Of a stretch of DNA of 64,000 nt, positions 17,371 through 25,295 are shown in pieces. The notes beneath the pieces are model-generated. The model was not told the DNA's origin. It was given only the letters and a program-made list of their open reading frames with translations, and did no database searches. Source of the DNA: Psychroserpens burtonensis DSM 12212 (GTDB lineage: Bacteria; Bacteroidota; Bacteroidia; Flavobacteriales; Flavobacteriaceae). Each line of letters opens with the position of its first letter. The stretch's first letter is position 1. Position numbers and translations under genes: made by a program. The stretch covers positions 1 through 64,000 of the forward strand of contig NZ_AUDE01000023.1 in the NCBI RefSeq assembly GCF_000425305.1, given 5' to 3'.

Positions 17371-17622
17371 ATGATACGCTTATTAAAGAGTAATAATAGT
17401 ATTAAACTCGATAAGTCTTCGAGGTTTATAAAAAACTCTTGGAGATTATGAAAAGAGTAGAAAACCAGAATTTGATTTCCCTAAGGCAAGTCCAGAAGTA
17501 TTGGAACAAATACGATTGAAATCAAAAAAGGATTATAAAAGAATTCAGATTGTTTTTCTGTCTTTTTTATAATCCTTGTTATTATAGCTGTTTGTATGGT
17601 ATTTTATTTGGATACTCCTTAG
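17371..17622 (+). pseudogene. Degenerate third copy of the small basic membrane protein
   Basis: From ATG 17371 the reading MIRLLKSNNSIKLDKSSRF resembles the start of the 79-residue neighbour, but stops at TGA after NSWRL. One frame over, the sequence continues DYEKSRKPEFDFPKASPEVL (compare YGFPEATAEAL), and a second frame change restores a hydrophobic end (FFIILVIIAVCMVFYLDTP). Two frameshifts therefore separate it from an intact gene. Its final stop overlaps the stop codon of the convergent aminotransferase. Confidence 0.6.
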
Positions 17623-18803
17623 CTCACAGCGTCTTTAATTCGTTTAATTGCTTCAATAATCTGCTCTTGTGACGCTGCATAAGATATTCTTATACAATCT
17701 GGGTTTCCAAAAGCCACTCCAGTTACTGTAGCAACATTTGCATGCTCTAATAAAAACAACGAGAAATCTGTGGCATTTTCAATGTTATGTCCTTTTAAGA
17801 CTTTTCCGAAGAAAAAAGAAATATTAGGAAATACGTAAAATGCGCCTTCTGGAACATTGGTTTTAAAGCCTTCAACTTCTTCTAGTAATCCAAGGATTAA
17901 TTCCCGTCTTACTTTAAACTCGTCAACCATAAATTGTATGCGAGATGGCGACTCATTTAGAGCCGTAATCACCGCACGTTGAGCGATACAGTTTGCTCCA
18001 CTCGTGATTTGGCCTTGCATCTTGGTACAGGCTCTTGCTATATATTCTGGAGCTCCAATGTAACCAATTCTCCAACCAGTCATAGAGAATGCTTTTGAGA
18101 CACCATTTACGGTTACAGTTCTATCAAACATATCATCAAATTGTGCCATACTTGCATGACTACCAATAAAATTGATATGCTCATAAATTTCATCTGAAAT
18201 AACTATAATGTTTGGGTAGTTTTGAAGCACATCTGCTAATGCTCTTAATTCTTCGGTACTATAAACTGATCCACTTGGATTACAAGGTGAGCTGTACCAA
18301 ATCATTTTAGTTTTTGGCGTGATTGCTGCTTCTAATTGCTGAGGTGTCAATTTAAAATCGTTTTCTATTGACGTTTTTACTTCAACAGGAACACCTTCAT
18401 TAAGTTGAACGATGTCACTATAACTCACCCAGTATGGACAAGGTAAAATAACTTCATCTCCTGTATTGATTAAAACCGCAGCGATATTTGCTAACGATTG
18501 TTTTGCGCCTGTAGATACTACGATTTGAGAAGGCTTATAACTGAGATTATTATCTCTTTTGAATTTAGTAATTATTGCATCTTTCAATTCTCCATAACCA
18601 TCAACAGGTGTGTATGAATTGTAGTTGTCGTTTACAGCTTGTATTGCTGCATCTTTGATATAGTCTGGTATGTTAAAATCGGGCTCACCCAAACTTAAAC
18701 CAATAATATCTTTTCCTTCTGCTTTTAGCTCTCTTGTTTTAGCTGCCATAGCTAAAGTAGCAGACGTGGACATGTTTAAAACTCTTTCTGAAAGTAGGCT
18801 CAT
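17619..18803 (-). CDS. aspC: Pyridoxal phosphate-dependent aminotransferase (aspartate aminotransferase type)
   Basis: This 394-residue fold-type I enzyme probably moves the amino group between aspartate and 2-oxoglutarate. Motifs are the N-terminal GKDIIGLSLGEPDFNIPDYI, STGAKQSLANIAAVL, YSSPCNPSGSVYS, VISDEIYEHI with the PLP-ring aspartate, and the lysine site NGVSKAFSMTGWRIGYIG; the substrate arginine is in CIRISYA near the end. It is the class I, subgroup gamma type that is widespread in bacteria; other substrates such as prephenate or aromatic acids cannot be excluded. It is separated by 32 bp from the desaturase upstream. Confidence 0.92.
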   Translation of the reverse strand: MSLLSERVLNMSTSATLAMAAKTRELKAEGKDIIGLSLGEPDFNIPDYIKDAAIQAVNDNYNSYTPVDGYGELKDAIITKFKRDNNLSYKPSQIVVSTGAKQSLANIAAVLINTGDEVILPCPYWVSYSDIVQLNEGVPVEVKTSIENDFKLTPQQLEAAITPKTKMIWYSSPCNPSGSVYSTEELRALADVLQNYPNIIVISDEIYEHINFIGSHASMAQFDDMFDRTVTVNGVSKAFSMTGWRIGYIGAPEYIARACTKMQGQITSGANCIAQRAVITALNESPSRIQFMVDEFKVRRELILGLLEEVEGFKTNVPEGAFYVFPNISFFFGKVLKGHNIENATDFSLFLLEHANVATVTGVAFGNPDCIRISYAASQEQIIEAIKRIKDAVS

Positions 18804-18835
18804 TGTGATTACTTATTTTTAAACTACAAATTACA

Positions 18836-19930
18836 TTAAGCGATACTTGGCTTTCTGCCTAATTCTTTTAATTGCTGATAATGTTCAGAAATAGCAATCC
18901 AAATAGAATTGTACTCGTTGTAAGGTAAACTAAATTCATGAGCAGTTTCTCTTACTATTTTGGCTATATTCTTATAGTGAACATGACTTATATTTGAGAA
19001 TAAATGGTGTTCAACTTGTCTATTTAAGCCTCCCGTATAAAACTCGATAATCCAACTTTTAGGAGAGAAATTAGATGTCGTAAATAATTGGTGAATGGCC
19101 CAAGTATTTTTCATTGTTCCATTTTCATCAGGCATAGGCATTTCAGTATTTGGCATTACGTGTGCTAGTTGAAAGACGACGCTTAGAATAATTCCAGCGG
19201 TGTAATGCATAATTAGAAATCCTATTAAAACTTGCCACCAAGCATAACCTAAAACGATAGGCAAGACCACCCAAATGGAATAATATAATATCTTACCAAT
19301 AATTAACTTCGTCCATTGTGCAGTAGGATTAGGGAAATCACCATAAGATAATTTTCTTTTAAGATAGGTATAGGTTTGTTTGAAATCTGTCGTAATGGCC
19401 CAGTTAACAGTTAATAAACCATACAGTAAAAACGCATAATATTTTTGATATTGATGTATTCTCAACCATTTTGAATGTTTCGAAAACCGAATTATTCTCC
19501 CAGCATCAATATCTTCATCATGTCCCTGGATATTGGTGTATGTATGGTGTAACACATTGTGTTGTACTTTCCAATTATAGTCATTACCAGCCAATATGTG
19601 TATGCTACTTCCCATTAGTCTATTAACCCATTTTTTACTAGAAAAAGAGCCATGGTTTGCATCATGCATGACATTCATGCCTACGCCTGCCATTCCAATA
19701 CCAATAACCATCATGCATATAATCTGTAACCAAGTTGGTAGATCAACGGTCAATAGTAACACTAATGGCCCAAGAAGTAATGAGAACATTATTATTGCTT
19801 TTATGTACAGCTTCCAGTTTCCTGTTTTTTTTATGTTATTTTCTTTGAAATAGCCATTAACGCGCGTGTTTAGCGTTCTAAAGAATTTAGCAGAGTCTGT
19901 TCTAGAAAAGGTTAAGGTTTGTTTAATCAT
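18836..19930 (-). CDS. Membrane fatty acid desaturase (acyl-CoA/acyl-lipid type)
   Basis: This inner-membrane di-iron enzyme should introduce a cis double bond into fatty acyl chains, helping fluidity in the cold. From ATG 19930 it has 364 residues with all three histidine boxes: HDANHGSF, HNVLHHTYTN and NRQVEHHLFSNISHVHY. Four hydrophobic helices surround them (MFSLLLGPLVLLLTVDLP and later pairs). The QVEHH form of the third box is shared with front-end desaturases and linoleoyl-CoA-type desaturases, but no cytochrome b5 domain is present. Seven extra upstream codons are open from an ATG at 19951. It diverges from rsmG. Confidence 0.9.
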   Translation of the reverse strand: MIKQTLTFSRTDSAKFFRTLNTRVNGYFKENNIKKTGNWKLYIKAIIMFSLLLGPLVLLLTVDLPTWLQIICMMVIGIGMAGVGMNVMHDANHGSFSSKKWVNRLMGSSIHILAGNDYNWKVQHNVLHHTYTNIQGHDEDIDAGRIIRFSKHSKWLRIHQYQKYYAFLLYGLLTVNWAITTDFKQTYTYLKRKLSYGDFPNPTAQWTKLIIGKILYYSIWVVLPIVLGYAWWQVLIGFLIMHYTAGIILSVVFQLAHVMPNTEMPMPDENGTMKNTWAIHQLFTTSNFSPKSWIIEFYTGGLNRQVEHHLFSNISHVHYKNIAKIVRETAHEFSLPYNEYNSIWIAISEHYQQLKELGRKPSIA

Positions 19931-20045
19931 GCTATTAATTTTTTGATACAAGGTGAAAAATCACATGTTTCTATTTTAGCAAAGATAATTAATAAAAGCT
20001 CTGCTAAGGATAATAAAATCTTAAAAATATCCACATAAAAAGACA

Positions 20046-20053
20046 TACTTTTG
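20046..20053 (+). promoter_or_regulatory. Probable promoter of rsmG (-7 element TACTTTTG)
   Basis: TACTTTTG matches TAnnTTTG and ends 15 bp before the ATG at 20069. The TTG at 20051, an alternative in-frame start, lies within it, which argues for the ATG. A DnaA-box-like ATATCCACA (20027-20035) lies just upstream. Confidence 0.45.
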
Positions 20054-20068
20054 TCAAAACCTTATAAA

Positions 20069-20698
20069 ATGACGCTCATCCAAGAATATTTCCCAGATTT
20101 AACTGAAGATCAAATCCTACAGTTCAAAAAATTGGAAGTCCTTTATAAAGACTGGAATTTGAAAATCAATGTCGTATCTCGAAAAGATATTGATGAGTTG
20201 TATCTAAGACATGTTCTACATTCTTTGGGTATTGCTAAGGTGGTTCATTTCAAACCTAATTCTAATATTCTAGATGTTGGCACAGGTGGTGGGTTTCCAG
20301 GAATACCTTTAGCGATTCTCTATCCAGAATGTCAATTTCATTTGGTAGATAGTATCGCAAAAAAAATAAAGGTGGTGAACGAAGTCGTTGAAGGCTTAGG
20401 GCTCACAAACGTTACAACTACACATAGCAGAGTAGAGGACATTAATGGACAATTTGATTTTATTGTGAGCAGAGCTGTGGCTGCGATGCCAACTTTTGTG
20501 CATTGGGTCAAAGGTAAAATTTCTAAAACGCAAAGACACGATCTTAAAAACGGGATTTTATATCTCAAAGGAGGTGACTTAACTGAAGAACTAGAACCGT
20601 ACAAAACAGCCACTATTTATAAACTAGAAGCGTATTTTAAAGATGAGTTTTTTGACACTAAAAAAGTCGTGCATCTACCGTTAAAATATCGCGGGTAA
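20069..20698 (+). CDS. rsmG: 16S rRNA (guanine-527-N7)-methyltransferase RsmG
   Basis: RsmG (GidB) methylates G527 of 16S rRNA; loss gives low-level streptomycin resistance in other bacteria. The 209 residues show the family start MTLIQEYFPDLTEDQILQFK, NVVSRKD, LYLRHVLHSL, the SAM loop NILDVGTGGGFPGIPLAIL, HLVDSIAKKIKVV and FDFIVSRAVAAMP, and end LPLKYRG. The start at ATG 20069 is chosen over the TTG six codons upstream, which falls in the promoter motif. Confidence 0.96.
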   Translation: MTLIQEYFPDLTEDQILQFKKLEVLYKDWNLKINVVSRKDIDELYLRHVLHSLGIAKVVHFKPNSNILDVGTGGGFPGIPLAILYPECQFHLVDSIAKKIKVVNEVVEGLGLTNVTTTHSRVEDINGQFDFIVSRAVAAMPTFVHWVKGKISKTQRHDLKNGILYLKGGDLTEELEPYKTATIYKLEAYFKDEFFDTKKVVHLPLKYRG

Positions 20699-20888
20699 AA
20701 AACAGGCTATTCGAAAAGTTAGCAGAAATGATTGCGATGGAAAATAATCCTAAAGATAAGAGTTAAACAATTAAATTTACTTTTTAAACGAGCTCTTCTA
20801 TTTACACAAATAGATAACAAAAGAAGACTAACAACACGATGGTTTTTTTATTGTATTTAAAAAATTATTTCGTTTTCTTATTTTAGTT

Positions 20889-22673
20889 CTAAAAAGCAGT
20901 TGAAATATTTAACGATAAGCCTGTGTTTTCAGGAACAAATCTACAAACGCCTCCAACACAAAATAATCCACCACGTTGCCTACCGTAGTTAAGTGCTACT
21001 CTAGTTGCGCCTTTTGTATAGCTTCCTCCAAAATTATAGTAATGATTTTGATCTTCTTCAATATCATTACCATAATTATAAATATCTGCAACGTAAAAAG
21101 CCACGTTTCGATTTACGACATACTCCAATGTAGCTCCAGCCCAATTTTTTAAATCTTTATTAGCAGATAGGTGTTGTGCTTCAAGTCTTATTGATTTTCC
21201 ATTGCCAAATTTTCTTGTGGTTTCAGCAACGATAATATTAGAAGTTATTGCTTCATCATCGGGGATGTAAGAACCTTCAATGGCTAGATTTTTATTGATT
21301 TTTAAATTTTGGTAAAATAATACGCTACTCCAATCTTTAGACCACTTTTTCTTTACTTCAAAATTAATGTCTTTGTAAAGTTTTTCCCCAAATTTAAATA
21401 GCTCACTGGTGTAAGTTGAATTATCTTGATCAAATGTAGCATCCAAAAGTGACCAGTAAGACATGTTAGCAGTTAATTTTGTGCCATATTTACCGCCAAT
21501 TTTTGATCCTTTTTTAAAGGAATAATAGATGTCGATTTGTCCACCAATTTCTCCTGCTTGTCCACCATAATTTTGAATAAATAATGGGGATTGTGCTTGA
21601 TATAAATAGATATTAGACAAGGAGTAATCTTGTTGTTTTGTTAGTGCTGGAGTAAAATTAACACTTCCCATTCCAAAAGCATTGTTACCAGGTTTTACTA
21701 AATCTCTATCAGAGAAAAACGACATATTCTCTAAACGTCTAAATGTGCTAGATACTCCAAAGCCTTTAACGGTATAGCCTGTTGTTAGTAGCATGGCACT
21801 ACCATCAAAGTATTTCCCTTCAATAATCTCTGGTTGTCCTAGTGATGCCGAAGAAAATGAAATATCTTCACCTTTCAAAGAATATTCCGAGTTAACAAAA
21901 AATTCACCAAAGTCTACATTAAATCTAAATGCATATGAATTAATTAGTTCAGGAAAGTCCTGAGTGTCAAAAGTGTTGTCTGGATCGAACTCATCAACAG
22001 GAGCTATGAAATCTTCGCTTTTACCAACATAACTTGCGCCAAAGTTAAATCGAGATAACCTTTCAATACCTAACACTTCTTTTAAATCAATATTTAAATC
22101 TAAACCAAATACGTCTCCTTTAGAATGTTCAAAACCAATTCTGTGTTTACCATATAATGCAGTCAAATTTAAATAATTGGTTGGCATGTATTTTATGCGT
22201 CCACCTCTTAAGGCATTATTGAGGCCTAATTGCCTTTCTTCAAAAGTCCTTAATAATAAGCCACTACCAAATTGCTCATAAAAATGACCTGCAGTAATAT
22301 CTAGTTTTTTATTTCTAAAGTTGATGTAATAATTAGATAGTTCTGTCCCTTTATATTCAGGAAAGTAGCTTAGTAAAGGCAGTGGTTCGTAGCTTTCCAC
22401 TTGCACGCCAATGGTAAAGTTATCTAAAAAACTATAATCTAATCGTAGATAGCTATTTGCTCTTAAATGTTTATTTGCCAAATCAAACTCAGGAATAGGG
22501 TCGTCGAAGTTTCCTAAAACGTTATCATTAACATACCATTGCGCATTAGACTCAAAACTACCTGCTAAGTTATTTGAAATTTGTTTAATTATAGATTCTT
22601 TTTCTTCAACTGTTTCTTGTGCAAAACTTAATATAGGAAGTATGAGCAAAAATAAAATCGCGATTTTTTTCAT
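20889..22673 (-). CDS. Predicted outer membrane beta-barrel protein (DUF6029 family)
   Basis: From ATG 22673 the 594-residue product has a clean signal peptide (MKKIAILFLLILPILSFAQ). The upstream open codons overlap the thioredoxin gene and carry no signal, so they were dropped. The mature part is a long series of alternating beta strands (NSYAFRFNVDFGEFFVNSEY, NLAIEGSYIP, GATLEYVVNRNVAFYVAD) and ends in LSLNISTAF with a terminal aromatic residue, as in outer membrane barrels. A GGLFCVGGVCRFVP segment gives two cysteines near the end. I place it in DUF6029 from recall of the context. It follows a TlpA-like thioredoxin by 31 bp and is probably co-transcribed with it. Confidence 0.75.
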   Translation of the reverse strand: MKKIAILFLLILPILSFAQETVEEKESIIKQISNNLAGSFESNAQWYVNDNVLGNFDDPIPEFDLANKHLRANSYLRLDYSFLDNFTIGVQVESYEPLPLLSYFPEYKGTELSNYYINFRNKKLDITAGHFYEQFGSGLLLRTFEERQLGLNNALRGGRIKYMPTNYLNLTALYGKHRIGFEHSKGDVFGLDLNIDLKEVLGIERLSRFNFGASYVGKSEDFIAPVDEFDPDNTFDTQDFPELINSYAFRFNVDFGEFFVNSEYSLKGEDISFSSASLGQPEIIEGKYFDGSAMLLTTGYTVKGFGVSSTFRRLENMSFFSDRDLVKPGNNAFGMGSVNFTPALTKQQDYSLSNIYLYQAQSPLFIQNYGGQAGEIGGQIDIYYSFKKGSKIGGKYGTKLTANMSYWSLLDATFDQDNSTYTSELFKFGEKLYKDINFEVKKKWSKDWSSVLFYQNLKINKNLAIEGSYIPDDEAITSNIIVAETTRKFGNGKSIRLEAQHLSANKDLKNWAGATLEYVVNRNVAFYVADIYNYGNDIEEDQNHYYNFGGSYTKGATRVALNYGRQRGGLFCVGGVCRFVPENTGLSLNISTAF

Positions 22674-22704
22674 GTAAGGGTAGTTGATTGGCTTATTCTT
22701 AAGT

Positions 22705-23184
22705 TTAAGAATGTTTTTTAATTTCTTCAAAAAGTTCAGCTTCAGAACCTGGTGTATATCCTGAATGTCTGAAAACAATTTTGCCATTCTTAATTATTAA
22801 TGTAAGTGGCACCGTAGAAGCTCCTAATTCTCTTTTTAAATCGTTATTAGTATCCAATAATATCGTAAAATCCCAAGCTTTTCCATTAACTAAGGGTTTT
22901 ACTCTACTTACTGTTCTAGAATCGTCTACCGAAATTGCATAAACTTGAACGTTAGTTTCGTCTTGCCAATCTGTGTATACATCATTTATGGCATCTAATT
23001 CATTTTTACAAGGAACACACCAAGTTGCCCACAGTGACACAACAATAAGGTCATTATCTTCGCTTATCTCTTGTAAGGTTGTTCTATCACCATCTAAACT
23101 TTTAATTACGGCGTTAGGTAAGTTTTCCTGGGCTATAAGATTTAAACTTACTGCAAATAGTAGTATATAGAGAAGTTGTTTCAT
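22705..23184 (-). CDS. TlpA-like thioredoxin-fold thiol:disulfide protein
   Basis: The 159-residue protein has a signal peptide (MKQLLYILLFAVSLNLIAQ) and a thioredoxin fold with the CxxC active site in LWATWCVPCKNELDAI and the cis-proline loop ASTVPLTLIIKNG. It should act on cysteines in the periplasm, as a reductase or resolving enzyme. Its neighbours are the DUF6029 barrel (downstream, same strand) and a divergent Omp28-related protein that itself carries a CxxC motif, so either could be its substrate. This is an inference from context. Confidence 0.85.
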   Translation of the reverse strand: MKQLLYILLFAVSLNLIAQENLPNAVIKSLDGDRTTLQEISEDNDLIVVSLWATWCVPCKNELDAINDVYTDWQDETNVQVYAISVDDSRTVSRVKPLVNGKAWDFTILLDTNNDLKRELGASTVPLTLIIKNGKIVFRHSGYTPGSEAELFEEIKKHS

Positions 23185-23318
23185 TTGTTAATTTTTTTGT
23201 TAAAATTAGTGTTTTATTATTGAAGATTTAAGCAAATAAATTATAAATTGCTGCTTTCAAATAAAAAAAAGTGAGATAATCTGACTTATTTTAATCAAAA
23301 ACAAAAAATATACCAAAG

Positions 23319-24596
23319 ATGAAAATTAAAAGTATTTTAAAAGAATTAGTAGTGTTATCCTTCGTGGTTTTTGCATTTGCTTGTAGTAGCTCCGATGATG
23401 ATTCTGGTTCAGCAACTTCTATCACAGTAAGTGGAAACTCTTCGTCTGTTTTTGTTGGAGAATCTGTAACTTTTATAGTAGAAAACAATTTAGGAACAAA
23501 TGTAACAGCGAGTTCAGAGTTAGAAATTGGGAATACAGTAATTTCAAATCCTTACACATTTAATATTGTAGGTGACTTTGAAGTTACAGCTACTAATGGA
23601 GGTTTAACAAATTCTACAATAATAACTGTACAAGCAGTGCCAGTGCCAACGGCAATAACAATTTTTGCAGATACTGATTCGTTTTGGTTTGATGAGGGTA
23701 GTGCAACGTTTGCAGTAACAGATGATTTAGGTAATAATATAACAGGACTTGTGACTTATGCTGCTGAGTCAGGTGCATTAACTAATCCAGCTACTTTTGC
23801 AAGTGCAGGAGTTTATAATGTTACAGCGGTTTTTACGTTGGAAGATAACACGACATTAACATCTAATGTCATTGAAATTAAAGCGGTGGAGTCTACACAT
23901 ACAACTAAAGTACTGGTTGAAGATTATACAGGAACTTGGTGTCAATATTGTCCGAGATTAGCATACGCTTTAGAACAAGCAGTTGCAGCAAGCGCTAATA
24001 TCATTCCTGTGGCATTACACGATGATAATGATATGCCTTTTCCAAATATCACTTCACTATTAAATACTTTCGGTATAGATGGTTTTCCTCAAGGAAGAGT
24101 CAATAGAACAATTAGCTGGAACGAATCTACAAATCAGCCAGTTGCGCTCTTAGCTAACAGACAAAACATGGGGTTAGCAATAAACTCATCTATTTCTGGT
24201 ACTACAATAACTGCAGAGGTAAACGTTCATTATGATTTAAAAGCTGATTCTCAAAATAGAATCGTCGTGTATTTATTAGAAAATGGTTTAGTATATCCTC
24301 AAGTTAATTTTTATAATGGAGATCCTTCTAGCCCTTATTACCAACAAGGAAACCCTATTGTAGATTTTGTGCATAATCATACAGCAAGGACAACGTTAAC
24401 AGATGTTTATGGTGACGATATTCCTGTTGAAGATTCAGTTACTGGTAGTACTTATACTGCGAATTACACATTAACTGTTCCAGGAAGTGTACAAAACACT
24501 GGTGAATTAGAGCTAGTTGCTTTTGTAGTTGGACCAGATAATAGGGTGTTAAATGTTCAAAAAGCAGATTTAGGAGAGACTAAAGATTTCGACTAA
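23319..24596 (+). CDS. Omp28-related outer membrane lipoprotein
   Basis: The 425-residue protein starts with a lipoprotein signal (FVVFAFACSSSDDD, lipobox AFAC followed by an Asp-rich export sequence). Two Ig/PKD-like repeats follow (SITVSGNSSSVFVGESVTF and AITIFADTDSFWFDEGSATF, about residues 35-195). The C-terminal half is a thioredoxin-like domain of the Omp28 family: VLVEDYTGTWCQYCPRLAYA with a CxxC, then IIPVALHDDNDMPF and GIDGFPQGRVNR with the cis-proline region. Omp28 is an outer membrane protein first described in Porphyromonas. It is divergent from the TlpA-like gene and has its own terminator. Confidence 0.85.
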   Translation: MKIKSILKELVVLSFVVFAFACSSSDDDSGSATSITVSGNSSSVFVGESVTFIVENNLGTNVTASSELEIGNTVISNPYTFNIVGDFEVTATNGGLTNSTIITVQAVPVPTAITIFADTDSFWFDEGSATFAVTDDLGNNITGLVTYAAESGALTNPATFASAGVYNVTAVFTLEDNTTLTSNVIEIKAVESTHTTKVLVEDYTGTWCQYCPRLAYALEQAVAASANIIPVALHDDNDMPFPNITSLLNTFGIDGFPQGRVNRTISWNESTNQPVALLANRQNMGLAINSSISGTTITAEVNVHYDLKADSQNRIVVYLLENGLVYPQVNFYNGDPSSPYYQQGNPIVDFVHNHTARTTLTDVYGDDIPVEDSVTGSTYTANYTLTVPGSVQNTGELELVAFVVGPDNRVLNVQKADLGETKDFD

Positions 24597-24614
24597 TCAT
24601 ATAATACATAATTT

Positions 24615-24650
24615 AAAAAAGGCTAGATATCAAATATCTAGCCTTTTTTT
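24615..24650 (+). terminator. Rho-independent terminator of the Omp28-related gene
   Basis: AAAAAAGGCTAGATAT pairs with ATATCTAGCCTTTTTT around a short CAA loop and ends in seven T, 20 bp after the stop codon. Confidence 0.9.
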
Positions 24651-24659
24651 GTTCTAAAC

Positions 24660-25238
24660 TGCTCACCATCCTTAATAATTAGGCCTACAGAATTTAGACA
24701 ATATTCTAAATTAATTTAATAACGTACTTTAGAAAAGCGTAAAAAATAATATTTCGATACTAGTGGAAACAAGTGCTGAAAATGAACTTGGAACTAAAAC
24801 AGAAAATTTTAAAATCCCTTTACTTAAATAATATCTTGTAGCGTTTAAAAAAAACAAGAACTACTAGTTGTTAAAAATTAGAGCGCTCAAATTATTGAAA
24901 CGTTATAGTTGTCATTTCTTCAATGTTAGCTGATATAGGGTATACTAGAGTGTGTATAAAAGTTGTAAGAATAGATACATAAAAGAGGAGTCTGGTATAG
25001 GAAATAGAGGTTTGAATGGACTATGAGAATAGTTAAAGAACGAATTTTTTAAGTATTGAAATTAACTATTGACAAAAAAGCTCAAGAGCAATTAGAGTTT
25101 ATGAAGATTTGGGATTTCTTTCAAATCATAAAGGCATCGATATACATTTTGAGTTATTAATATTAAGAAATTTAACCTATAGTTAAAACTTAGATTATTA
25201 AATTTTAATAACTTAAACTTATTTCAATGCACATGATG
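24660..25238. pseudogene. Gene-poor stretch with a probable acetyltransferase relic at 25085-25186
   Basis: This 580-bp stretch between two terminators has no intact gene. On the plus strand, 25085-25186 reads RAIRVYEDLGFLSNHKGIDI and continues to a stop after NLTYS. The pattern A..(V/L)YE.LGF is the C-terminal signature of GNAT acetyltransferases, so this may be the last part of a decayed acetyltransferase. The rest of the stretch shows only stops in all frames. The call rests on one short motif. Confidence 0.3.
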
Positions 25239-25275
25239 TAAAAAAAAGAGACTGGATAATCTAGCCTCTTTTTTA
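25239..25275 (-). terminator. Terminator of the sorting-domain lipase gene
   Basis: AAAAAAGAGACTGGAT pairs imperfectly with ATCTAGCCTCTTTTTT. The A run on the left is a U run in the minus-strand transcript, 20 bp after the stop codon. Confidence 0.7.
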
Positions 25276-25295
25276 CGTATCAAATTTGGATTTAT

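Noticed and set aside
16037-20698. A replication origin between trkH and rsmG
   Set aside because: DnaA-box-like sites are too few, no dnaA, dnaN or parAB genes are present, and gene strands do not diverge clearly around one point.
20699-20770. A short coding-like reading after rsmG (RLFEKLAEMIAMENNPKDKS)
   Set aside because: Only about 20 codons, with no start and no link to rsmG, whose own end LPLKYRG is typical. Possibly a relic, but too short to support.
22674-22787. Longer start for the DUF6029 protein
   Set aside because: The extra codons overlap the thioredoxin gene; the signal peptide begins at 22673.
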